Assembly (NCBI GenBank): GCA_903772945.1
Contig: CAICTM010000016.1
Coordinates: 62,001-126,000, forward strand
DNA length: 64,000 nucleotides
Direction: 5' to 3'
Origin: Seminavis robusta
Taxonomy: Eukaryota; Bacillariophyta; Bacillariophyceae; Naviculales; Naviculaceae
Part shown: one piece after another, positions 53,202 to 64,000 of the stretch
Layout: each line of letters starts with the position of its first letter
Numbering within the stretch: the first letter of the stretch is position 1
Made by a program: the position numbers and the translations under genes
Notes under the pieces: generated by a model
What the model saw: the letters and a program-made list of their open reading frames with translations, nothing else
Databases searched by the model: none
What the model was told of the DNA's origin: nothing

Positions 53202-54078
53202 AAGCATGCATGCATGCATCCCAACAACTACCGTCCTAGAGATTCAACCTCACGGTGTTGGCCCACATACATAAATCTATCTGCATGGAGTCACGGGCAC
53301 TTTTAGGCAGCCAAAGAAGAGATACATCATGGAAAATACACACAGTATACATGTCATGGATTAATTAAACAACTACACAAGAACGAAGACCACAAGAAGA
53401 ACCATTTACATAGAAAAAATCATATAGGGCCAACTACAATAGCCAGAACTTTCCCTACTCTAAACCCCCCTTTCCAATAGTACTGTACGGTGGCTTAGAG
53501 TAGGCGGATGTAGCTTTTCCTCGTCGTGCTTGCATAGCGTGGAAAACCTACCGTAACTGGACATCATCCAGTTGAGAGAGAATCAATACTCGGGTGGTCT
53601 CAGGGTGCATGCACTTGTCATCCGTACCCCTATCGATAGCAAGCTACGGTAGGAGCTTCATTGTGGCCTTTCCGTCCATCTAGTAGTGTTTCCTCTGGGT
53701 ACTGTACCGGTGGAGGACCACCCCAAAGACCACAAATGACATGCAATTTGTGGCGACGACAGCCGTTGCGAGGAAAATTGGCTGCCACTTGGCAGGACTC
53801 CGAGAACGACTCGATCGAATCATTCGATTAACATAGCGGACTTGCGAAAGAAGAAGAATTGCGAAGGTCTCATCCATGTCATCAAAACGACGACCATGAG
53901 CAAGCAAGAGATGCTTCTCAAGCCACTACAAGTAGCTAGAGAGCGAGCTTTATTCGAGACTTTCGAGCCACACTGCTGGTGCATCCTCCAGCCGCGCCAG
54001 TCCGAGACATAGACCGTGACAAGAGGGCAAGACGAAACAAATTCCCACCACTTTTGTGTAGCTAGATAGCCGGCAACC
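53202..54078. other. intergenic before the giant gene
   Basis: About 880 bp. Minus-strand frames at 53680-54231 overlap each other and the start of the giant gene and have no domain features. A GCATGCATGCATGC run lies at 53204-53217 and a TACTGTACGGTA word near 53480. The promoter of the giant gene should lie here. Confidence 0.5.
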
Positions 54079-57000
54079 ATGAGTGGCTGGTTTGGTGGTG
54101 GGTGGCCAGCCGAGGAATCGTCGTCCTCTGGATCCTCGTATTACAGTGGGGAAGGAGCGGAACGTCGACGGAGCAGTCGAAGCAGCGCAGGCCGACGAAG
54201 AAGCAGTCAAGGCCGACGCCGCAGCAGCCATCGATTACCACCGGTTGCCGACGATGATGCTTCCGAATCCAACAACGTTTCCAATTCTCAAATGGAAGAG
54301 GAAATTCGGTCTCTGCTGGAAGTCGGAACTCAAGTAGAGGTACTCTATGCCATGTTTCCTCCGCCTCTGGTAGATCGTGTCGTCAAAACAGCAGCAGCAG
54401 CACAACCACAACCAGCAGAGAGCCAAGAAAGGAGGAGATCCCATCAGGATGACGCGGCGGCAAGCCGTGGCAGCAGCCATCACAGTGGTTCTGTCGGCAG
54501 TCGAAGTTACTACTCGGAGGATGGTAGTCGCTATTCACAAAGTCAGGGAAGCCGAAGCTACTATTCGGAAGATGGGAGTCAGGGAGGACACAGCAGATAT
54601 TCAGGTATGTAACGTCAAAGAGGACACCTGTGCCTAGGGTCTTTTATAAGTGGAGCAAGGTGGCCAGTCTGACGCTTCCATTCTGCCACCCACTCATAGG
54701 GGGTAGCCAGGGAAGTCGATATTCTGCTGGAAGTCGGGGCAGTAGAAGCAGATACTCTGGTGGTGGCAGTCATCAAGGGAGCAGATACTCGGGGAGTAGT
54801 CAGGGAAGCCGCCGGGGTCGATACTCGGGGGACGACGGCGGTCACCGTTCCGGCGGCAGCGAAAAAAGCCTCAGTCTTGGCGACATTGAACAGGACATTT
54901 CCTCGGGTGGATACTCGGACGAAGCAAGCAGGAGTGCGGAGGATAGTAGGCAGTCTTCTGGGGGAAGCCGCAGCAGATACTCACGAGATGGCAGTCGATC
55001 TAGATATTCCCAGGATGACAGTCGATCTAGATACTCAGGGGATGGGAGTCGATCCGAGTACTCAGGGGATGGCAGTCGATCTCGATACTCATCAGGGCGC
55101 GGCAGTCGAGGCAGTCGAGGCAGTCAATCCAGATACTCCGAAAGCGGAAGTCGTCACTCCGGTGACGAGGGAAGCCAGTATTCTTGGCGCAGTGGTGGCA
55201 ATGTCTCTGGTGAGAGCCAGTTCTCCCAAAGTCACTTTGCCAGTGAGAACCAACTACCACCCATTGACCAGGATAGTCACCACCTTGGGTCGGACTCCAG
55301 AAGCGGAAGTCGTCATTCTGGTGGTGAGGGAAGCCAGTATTCATGGCGCAGTGGCAGCCACGTCTCGGGTGAGAGCCAGTTTTCCAGGGGCCACTTTGCC
55401 AGCGAGAACCAACTACCACCCAATAATAGCCAGGATAGTAACCGATCACAGTCGGACAGCGGCAGTGAAGGATGGCCGGTATCCCCTGAGAACAGTGCAA
55501 ATGTAGGTCGGCCTGGCCAGTCTGGGGGTGACAATCAACAGGAGGGTGACCGGCCCAGAGTGAAGGATCCTCATCAACAAGGGAGCCTCAGCGATGCTTC
55601 GATAGAGATTGGCAGTCCTGGAGGAGGCAGTCAGCACAGTGGAGATGACAGGAGTTACTACAGTGGCAGTGATCGTGGCAGCTACTACAGCGGCAGTGGT
55701 AGCAGAAGCTACCACAGTGGAAGCAGAAGCTACTACAGTGGCAGTGGTTCAGAGGATACAGCATTTCTTCAAGACCAGAAGGATATTGAGCGATTGCTGG
55801 ACCTGGGGACTGAATTGGCTGTGGTGGAGGAAATGTTCACTCCTGAAATTGTGGCACGTGTCATAAGAAAGCGCCAACAGCAACAAGAAGAAGGGTCATT
55901 CCCTGGCAGCTACTCAGGTAGCTATTCAGGGAGCCAGAGTGGTAGTGAACGGCATTTTGATGATGCTTCCATGGCTTCCTCCGTAGAACGGCTTTCCGTT
56001 GTTGAAGAGGCCGATAGCAGCCACCGACGAGATGCAGATGACGTTTCAGTGGCACCAAATGAGCATTCTCCAAATTCTCTACTGGGTAGTGAAGAACCAA
56101 AGGCCAAGAGTGACAGCTCTGAAAAGATTGATGTGCAGGATATCCCTTTCAGCCGCGAAGGAGCCAAGGACCGGGATGAACCAATGACTCCAGGTTCTAA
56201 TGACATGGGCAAAGCGGATGCAATTGAACTTGATGCCGTCAGTTCGGTTCATCCTGATGAAGAAATGATTCAAGTCAATGCAGACTCCCCAGAGTCAAAA
56301 GATGACTCCAGAGGTAGCGTACCTCAAAATAATGCCAAAGAACTACAATCCACTGATCAGGAAATGAAAGATAAGGGAAGCGATGATGACTTGAGTCCCT
56401 ATGGTTCAGACTCAATAGACGATTCTGTTGATAGTGCTTCTATAGCTGATGACCAGATAGACACTCCACCGAAAGAGAAGGACCAAGGTTCTCCCGCATC
56501 TGATATCGGAATTGACAGTGATGAAGAACATGCTAGTGTAGGAGAAGGCAGTCAGCAAAGCAGAACTGATCATCATAAAAGTCAAAATGGTGAACCTGGT
56601 GAAGATGACAGGAGTTACTACAGTGATGATGGCAGCTACTACAGTGGCAGTGGAAGCAGGAGTTACCACAGTGGGCACGGAAGTGGTGGCAGCAGAAGCT
56701 ACTATAGTGGAAGTGATGGAAGCAGAAGCTACTTCAGTGGAAGTGGCTCAGCGGATACAGCATTTCTTCAAGACCAGAAGGATATTGAACGACTGCTAGA
56801 ACTGGGGACTGAGTTAGCTGTTGTGGAGGAGATGTTCACTCCTGAAATTGTGGCACGTGTTGTAAGAAAGCGCCAACAGGACCATAAAGAAGGATCATTC
56901 TCTGGGAGTCACTCAAGGAGCCAAAGTGTTGACGGCAGTGGTGTTGATCAGAACTTGGATGATGCCCTTAGATCGTCTTCGCATCGCCAACAACCAAGTG

Positions 57001-60000
57001 CCAAAGGAAGCGAAAGTGACAGTCACTCGGAAGGGGGCAGCATTTCTGTTGTGTCATCTGAATTGTCCCCAGAAGCAGTCAATGACAGAGAAGGACAAAC
57101 AAGCAGGACTGACAGTCCAGGTCAAGAGGTCCATCAAGGTCTTCCCGGTGTGAATCAAAACCAGAAGGTAGATCACGAGGATATAGAAAAGCCAGATACG
57201 CAAGTGCCGATGGTCGAAACGTCAGATGTTAATGACAGCGGTTCTCATCTGGTTCAAATTGAACAAAGAGATGGAGTGGATGGCAGTGTCTTGGCTCCAG
57301 ACGATGATAATACCCATGGTGCAGCAACAGCTGGTCAAGAGTCTGACCAAGAAATGTCATCTCAATATTCTCAAGCTAGCCCCGCCAAAGGAAAGGCCTT
57401 GAGTGACAATGGTTCAGACTCAATAGATGACTCGGATGATAGCGCTTCTATGGCCAATGACCAGATTGACACTCTACCAAAAGAGAACGACCAAGGTTCT
57501 CCTGCATCTGATATGGGCATTGACAGTGATGAAGAACATGCTAGTGTAGGAGAAGGCAGTCAGCAAAGCAGAACTGAGCGTAAAAGTCACAATGGTGAAC
57601 CTGGTGAAGATGACAGGAGTTACTACCGTGATGATGGCAGCTACTACAGTGGCAGCGGAAGCAGGAGTTACCACAGTGGCCACGGAAGTGGTGGCAGCAG
57701 AAGCTACTATAGTGGAAGTGATGGAAGAAGCTACTTCAGTGGGAGTGGCTCAGAGGATACAGCATTTCTTCAAGACCAGAAGGATATAGAACGACTGCTA
57801 GAACTGGGGACAGAGTTAGCTGTTGTGGAGGAGATGTTCACTCCTGAAATTGTGGCACGTGTTGTAAGAAAGCGCCAACAGCAGCATCAAGGAGGGTCCT
57901 TTTCAGGGAGCCATTCAGGGAGCCAAAGTGGGAGAGATGGCCGTAGTGTTCACACTGATGATGATAGCCATGTCCACCAGTCACCAACACTTCCAAAGAG
58001 TGGTGACAGGTCTAGGCATGGTTCAGATGGGAGCATGGGAGCAAGCAATGAGAGTATGTCCGGACTTGATGATGATTCATTCAGTGAAGCACATGAAGAC
58101 CGAATGGCAGCGAGAAATGAAAGGGCTGGCTCTCTGGCATCCACCAAAACTTCAGAGGGCAACCGAATCCCGACTGGTGAAGCCATGCAATCCCCCCACG
58201 AAACACATCCAACCCAAGGCGCAGGTGAGCACCATTCTTTCCATGTGCAAGACCATGTATCAGATGAATTGGCAGATGGCATCCGGGTCGAGGATGGCCG
58301 TGACAGTCCCAGTGCTGCACACTCTGTAGACGGACACTCTGACGTTTCCCTTAGTGATGGCAGTGATTTCTCAAGGAGATTAGATGACACTGGACCTTTG
58401 GCGTCGCAAGAGATGGATGTTGTATCGCTTGCTGAGTCTGCCCATTCAGATGACAATGCTTCTACTGGAGACATTGTGCCTGTGAATACCTTTGCTGGGT
58501 CAGAGAATCTGTCATCGAGAGATTCCCAGATAGGCGTTCAAGATGAGCCCGACAAAATGGATTCTGGCAGCGAACCACTTGACGACGTGGACAGCCTCGG
58601 AGATAGCCAATCTTATGTGAGCAAAGGCAGTGGATCGTTTATTTCCAGAGAAGATGCCAGTTCTTTGGGTAGCGGTGGTTCCCTGAGCGATAGCAGCCTT
58701 GAAAGTGGCAGTTTTCCATTGGAGAGTGGGGTATCGGATCAAGGGAGTTACTACGATGAAAAGGACGGTATTGGTGATGACGATGACATTTCCATGTCGA
58801 ACCACGCAACGGAATCTGAACCAGTGGAAGCACCTAGATCAATTGTGGGCCAACATTCCCAAGAATCCGGCTCCCAGCACGATAGCAGCCACGAGGACAA
58901 GAGGGCACCAGAAGACGACGCAGACGCACCATTTGGGCTCTCCTCAAGTAGGACTAGACAGGAAGTCGAGTCGATGTCCTTGTCTCCATCTGGAAACGAC
59001 AGAGTCCAAACAGCCGATGTCAGCGACGAGAAGCCACAGTCCAACGATGCCAGCTTTCCGTCTGAAGTAGGAGAATCCTCTCAAAGATCCTTATCCGAAG
59101 ACCACAAAGGTGATAGTGGCGGAGGGTCTGGTGCGGGAAACAACATCAAGGGTGAGCTCGCAAGTAGGGAATCATCGTCTCGGCATACTATCGGTGGAGA
59201 CAATCAGTCGGGTTCCTCGAGTAGTCTGGATTCTAGAGCAGAGGATTCCTCGCGCGTCCCTTCCTTTGCCCTCGAATCTGACCATACTCTTTCGTCTGTT
59301 CAACCAACGCAAGCAAATCAAACAAATCAAACAAATCAAAACGTGCGTGCATCGGAGCGTGACTCTGTTTCGCGAGGTCAACAGCCGCAACAAGAAGGGC
59401 ATGGTTCGTTGTCCCGGTTGGAGCGATCCAATGGCCAGGCACCGTTCTCAGAAGAGAATTCGCCCGGGCGCGATGGGCGAGACTCTTTCTCTGGGTCTGA
59501 ACATTCTGATGAACATTCAAGGCATTCTGATGAAAAATATTCTGGACACTCAGGACGAGGATCAGAATCCGAGTACTCCAGTGTCCAATCCAGGTACTCT
59601 GATGACATTTCTTCTCACTCCGGGACGGACAGCAAACACGAAGATTCCTTTGCGATGGAGTCACTTCACCAACCGAACACCCAACATAGCAACATCGCTC
59701 ACAGCAGCACCACGTCCAGCGACCAAGTGGACTCTTTTGCTGTAGAGTCAGACCATCCATTGATGTCGCAACATAGTGCTCTAAACCAAAAAGGCGAATA
59801 TGTCAAAAGCAAGGATGGTGATGAAGAGTCTGAGTCCAGCGAGTCCAGGGAATCGAAGCAGCAAACTAGATACCCAGGCAAGGATTCCGTCGCCGAGAGT
59901 CAGAAGTTCAGCAGCGAGTCGCATGATTCGTACTGGTCGCACTCTGAAGCAACATCAGCCATGGACTCGTTCGCCATGGAGTCTTTTTCAGAATCTCGAC

Positions 60001-63000
60001 ATGCAGCAGGTAAAACTGCGAACGCTCCTTTACCAAATCCACCCAATATCCCAGAAGGGTCATTTGACAGTGATGATGCAAGCCAAGATGGGTCTTACTC
60101 TTCGAGAGGCGGCAGATCTTATTCGTCAAGAGGCGACGGGTCCTACTCGTCTAGAGGCGACCGGTCTTACTCTTCACGAGGGGAGAGATCCTACTCTTCC
60201 AGGGGGGATGGGTCGTATTCGTCAAGAAGTCAAAGTTCCAGAAGTGATCGCTCACGCGACGAAGCACGAGTTGAAGGTTCCATGTCTACGTTTGACGATT
60301 CATCGAATATGGATTCCTTCGCAATGGATTCATTCTACAACGCGTCGATGCACCAAAGTGCGCTCGACACAAACCAGTCCCAGGCAAACATCCACGCCGA
60401 CCAGACTGTTCCTCAAGACGCAACAAATGCAGGAATCGAGGACAGTAATGCAGCCAATGTCCATGCAGTACCAGTAATCATCGAAGGGACAGACGAAGAA
60501 TCTCAGCAAACGATCAGTCAAGGAGCAACCACCGACGACGACGACCGACAGCAGCCAGCTTTCGAGACGGCAAAAGATGCACCAGAAGCACAGTTCTTGT
60601 CTAACCTCGGATCTCAGATTAACGAGCAGGAATCTGAAGCTGACAAAATTGAGTTCGAAATCCAAGGTCTGCTGGATGCTGGAACTCGGGTTGAAGTTCT
60701 TGAAGCCATGTTCAGCCCAGAGCAGGTTGCACGCGTTCTGAACAGGTCAAAGCAACAAAGTGATGAACGTCAAGCAGACGCCTTGAAGCAACCCAAGGAT
60801 GACGAAGACACGCCGGAGAATCCAGACGCAGAACAGAATGACAGGATAGAAGGGCACATCAAACCGTCCGACAACAGCAGCTACGGCGATGAGTCACGCT
60901 CAGTATCTAGCTATGAATCTAGCTCAGAAGAGAGTCACCTTCAGGAGATATGGAATAAGAAGCCAGAGCCGAAAAGTGATGAATCAAGCGCGCGGAGTGA
61001 AACCAAAAACTCTGCAAAGAAAGGAAGAGGATTCTTTGGCTTCTTTTCCAGATCGGCAGGGAAAGACACAAAAGATAGTGACAAGGAGAAAGTCACAGAA
61101 ACTGAGGAAACGAACAAAGCGACGGAAACGACAGACAAGGGCAAAGGCGATGGTGACAAAGAAAAACCTGCTGATATCACAGACACCGGCAAGACAGTGG
61201 AAACTGAAGAGGCTGGGCATAACGATGACGCTGCAATATTGGAATTGTTCAACGCGGGCACGGACAGTTCTGTCCTTCAAGCAATGTTCAACCCGGACGA
61301 TGTTTTGCGTGTGCTTGGAGCCGAAGATGCAAAGAACAACGGCGGTGGGGGTAGCTATAGCAATGGGGAGGACAGAAGCCTTCACAGTGATGACAGAAGC
61401 AGCTACATTGGAGATGACAAGAGCTACAACAGTGATGATCAATACAGCAAAGATGACAGGAGCTACAACAGCAAACAGGATTCGAAAGCATCTGACCCAT
61501 CCCACTCACCATCAAACAAAGACGAAACCAAGGACAACACCAATGAATGGCCAATGCAAAGGGAGTCAAATAATGAACCTGACGAAGGGAGGAAGGCTTC
61601 TCTTCCACAAAGCCCGCTGGCAGATGATCGCAGCACAGGGAGATACTCAAGCGAGGGTAGTCGCAGCTACTACAGTGATGAGGAAGACCGAAGTCGTTAC
61701 AGTGATGACAGAAGCAAGTACAGCCAAGATGACAGGAGCTACAACAGTGACGACAAAAGCCGATACAGTCAAGACAACAGGAGCTATGACAGCAAACAGG
61801 AGTTCAAAGCATCTGACCCCTCCCACTCACCACCAAACAAAAGTGAAACAAAGCACAACATTGCTGAATCACCAGGCAAGGGGGAGTCAAAGGGCCATCT
61901 TGACCTAGCTGACCTGGGATGGGAAGTTTCGCCTCCTCAAAGCCCAGCAAATGATCAAGGCAGCAGAGGGAGATACAGCAGTGATGGAAGCGGCAGCTAC
62001 TACAGTGATGAAAACAGAAGCCATCACAGCGACTACAGCGATCAGGACAAGAGTTTCGACAGTAGAGACGGTGACAGCCAATACAGTGACAGGATGTCAG
62101 AGTCTTCTCGATCCTTCGACTCGGCAGTGGAAGAAGTCATAACAGACATTGAGAGACTCGCTGAACTCGGCACTGATATCGATGTCTTGGAAGAAATGTA
62201 CAGTCCCGAACTTGTGGCAAAAGTGATGCAGCGAAACAAAGCACAACCGCAACAGGACGTCACCAGTGACGATTCCGTGTACTCTTCCCATGAGCGGAGT
62301 GGGCATGAAACCACCCGGATTGATGGCAGCTTTGACGCTGAAGAAGGCCGCGAAACGTACTCCGATAACGATAGCATTGACTCGAGAGCAAGTGAGTCTG
62401 CTAGCGACAGAGGAAGTATGGCCTCCCAACATGATGAAGTGGATGAAGGGATGTCAGATGAGAGTGATCCTCAAGGTGCCAATAGAGCTTCGCCACCGCA
62501 ACCTGCAAATCAAGCAAAACCAGAAACCGTATCAGAAGTCAGTTCGACCCCCCGCAACCTGCAACCGAGTGCCGCTGCACAGAATGCAGGCAATGACCAA
62601 AACGATGACCATAGCTCATTCGATGATGATCCCGACACGGGGTCTGGATCAAGCTTCAGTTCGAGAGCCAGTGACGTAAAGGCAAATGAAAACTCAAAAG
62701 CCGATGTCGTTGTTGCTTCAACAGGAACGGGAAGCTCTGGAAAGGGGCAGGAGACCAAGCGAAGCTTCTTCGACGATTCTTCCGAATCGGGATCAAGTGT
62801 TGATTCTCGCGTCAGCGACTCTGATGTTGAGGAACCAAACAAGAGAACAGCAGCCGTGACTAGCGAAAAATCTGCAAATGTTTCCAACCAAGACGATACC
62901 AATGATGACGAAGACGAAGATAAATGGAAAGCTGACAACGAGCAAGGTCGAGCCGCAGACACGGATTTGTTTCCAAGTGATACATCTGAAGCTTTGAACA

Positions 63001-64000
63001 CGGCCCCAGTTCACGTTGACGATGAAGTAGAAAGATCACCGCAAGACAATAGTACTGATTATGGCTCCGACCTCAGTAGTTCGTTTGGCAGCCTCGAATC
63101 TGAGTCTGCTACCAGCGACTTCGTCGGTTCCAGAGTCGAGAGAAATGACCGCGAAGAGAGCATTGGCGACGTATCTGATAACATTTCTGCTTCAAGTCGC
63201 GAGAGTACAGAAAGGTCATTCGACAGAGGTGACCAGGGCGAATCCATTCACGACGATAGCGTGTCGGAAGGATCCCACGAGCAAGGATCAGAAGGCAGTT
63301 TCGATGAACAAGGATTTGACCCATCTGATGGCGGGGCAAATCCAGGTGCAGCAGACACTGCAAAACCCGGTCCACACGAACCACGTGCTTCCGAAGTCTT
63401 TGCGGCAATTAGTGACTTGTACGAAGGTGGCACTGACCGGATGGTGCTAGACTCAATGTTTTCTCCCGAAGATGTAGCGCGTGTGATTGATGGTGCAGGG
63501 GCCACCAAAGAGGTGCCGCGAAGAGGTGCTAATGACATCGATCGAGGAGACTCGGTTGGGCCACATCAGGCGCCCCAAGAACACGGCGACGACGATCACT
63601 CGGAATACAGTGGTAGTTCGGAGTACAGTTCCGAAGAGGCGAGCTCAGAAGAGGATCGTTTAGCGGCAATGTGGGGCGGAACTGCGCACAGGAAAGACGA
63701 AGACAAAGCAAGTGACGCCGGCATTCCGGAACCAGACATGGACTTCGCGGCCGATGACGTGTCGATGGCTGGTTCTGACATTAGCGCCGAAAGCGCACAA
63801 AGTCATGAAAAAGACGTTGTCTCGAGTGGCAAAGCATTGCCAACCGCAGATCAAGAAGAGGCGGCTTCAATTAAAGAGCTCCACATTGCTGGGACTCGCA
63901 GAAGCGTTCTTGAAGGGTTGTTTGACCCAGGCGTTGTGTCGGGTGTTCTTTCTGCGGTTGAGAATCGTAGTGACGGGTCAGACTCCGGTTCAGACGATGA
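54079..64000 (+). CDS. giant Ser/Gly/Asp/Tyr-rich repeat protein with a recurring GTxxxVLEEMF motif (3' end beyond window)
   Basis: Exon 1 is 54079-54604 and exon 2 runs from 54700 without a stop to the window end; the 95-nt intron (GTATGT...TCATAG) joins Y-S-G to G-S-Q-G-S-R in frame. At least 3,275 residues are encoded. No signal peptide or membrane helix is seen. Most of it is disordered: S-Y-Y-S-G-S-G-S, R-Y-S-G-D-G-S and S-Y-S-S-R-G-D runs, later acidic Ser-rich sequence. Nine times the low complexity is broken by a helical module of about 32 residues: I-x2-L-L-x2-G-T, then V-L-E-x-M-F-x-P-E-x-V-A-R-V and often K-R-Q-Q. Copies lie at about 54295, 55782, 56781, 57783, 60651, 61231, 62144, 63397 and 63870. 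A basic-hydrophobic patch K-K-G-R-G-F-F-G-F-F-S-R lies near 61017-61052. I recognise no family. It may be a scaffold, matrix or condensate-type protein with heavily phosphorylatable linkers. Confidence 0.85.
55570..57900 (+). repeat. 1-kb coding tandem repeat in the giant gene
   Basis: Three successive units spaced about 1,000 bp apart share G-S-R-S-Y-Y-S-G-S, D-T-A-F-L-Q-D-Q-K-D-I-E-R-L-L and the following module (starts 55782, 56781, 57783). The last two also share about 220 bp upstream (from about 56403 and 57412; S-I-D-D-S, D-Q-G-S-P-A-S-D). High identity between units 2 and 3 points to recent duplication or gene conversion. Confidence 0.85.
60087..60228 (+). repeat. 24-bp coding minisatellite (SYSSRGDG/R)
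   Basis: Six tandem 24-bp units encode S-Y-S-S-R-G followed by a variable pair (G-R, D-G, D-R, E-R, D-G). They lie in the giant gene between two helical modules. Variation sits mainly at the last two codons and at third positions. Confidence 0.85.
61350..62075 (+). repeat. coding tandem repeat of about 330 bp in the giant gene
   Basis: Two full units and the start of a third carry D-D-R-S-Y-N-S, then S-K-Q then K-A-S-D-P-S-H-S-P, then a charged linker and S-P-Q-S-P-like end, followed by R-Y-S-S-x-G-S-x-S-Y-Y-S-D-E (near 61640 and 61968). Units are more diverged than those of the 1-kb repeat. Confidence 0.7.

Noticed and set aside
54079-64000. Many plus- and minus-strand frames of 60-340 codons overlapping the giant gene (for example 60889-61908 and 54760-55506)
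   Set aside because: They are in other frames of the repetitive sequence, have Thr/Lys/Met-biased composition created by frame shifting of Ser/Asp repeats, and carry no module; the frame through 54702-64000 is the continuous one.

Overview
The window is nuclear DNA of a eukaryotic alga, most likely a raphid pennate diatom; I suspect a large repeat-rich genome such as Seminavis, but the species is inference. The grounds are short GT-AG introns, a plastid-type bipartite leader with an A-T-A-F cleavage site (49804), diatom-style transmembrane LRR proteins with a conserved pre-LRR segment, fused class III cyclase-phosphodiesterases, and a basic LGDxP family common in diatom proteomes. No bacterial operons, CRISPR arrays, rRNA or tRNA genes were recognised.

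Layout: 0-7 kb holds a partial acyltransferase-like gene, a membrane-anchored methyltransferase (-) and an LRR transmembrane protein (+). 7-12 kb is a 21-exon receptor-type nucleotide cyclase-PDE (-). 12.4-13.4 kb holds a hAT-type DNA transposon with a perfect 8-bp target duplication and a small foldback sequence. 15-23.5 kb has a secreted VWD protein, a small basic protein, a terminal-inverted-repeat element and a VWD pseudogene. 23.5-27.1 kb is a three-exon sensor kinase whose membrane domain carries the hallmarks of a microbial rhodopsin. 27-33 kb holds an LRR remnant, a second VWD protein with a different N-terminal module, and a membrane-anchored nitrilase-superfamily protein. 33.5-39.4 kb is the second cyclase-PDE, 22 exons, with a large extracellular domain. 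42.4-46.4 kb is a decayed LRR receptor gene. 46.8-53.2 kb holds a palindrome-rich element, a trypsin-fold protease-like gene with Cys in the nucleophile position, a plastid-targeted membrane protein, and the second nitrilase-like gene. From 54.1 kb to the window edge runs one giant two-exon reading frame (at least 3,275 residues) of disordered Ser/Gly/Asp/Tyr-rich sequence, punctuated by nine copies of a roughly 32-residue helical motif I do not recognise.

Four families (cyclase-PDE, VWD, nitrilase-like, LRR) occur two or three times in this 64 kb, so local duplication followed by domain loss, domain exchange and decay shaped the region. A functional theme is sensing and signalling: two cyclic-nucleotide receptors that combine synthesis and hydrolysis, a probable light-sensing hybrid kinase and LRR surface proteins. 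The most notable items are the rhodopsin-like kinase, the giant repeat protein, the Cys-for-Ser protease, and the cyclase that has lost its ectodomain.
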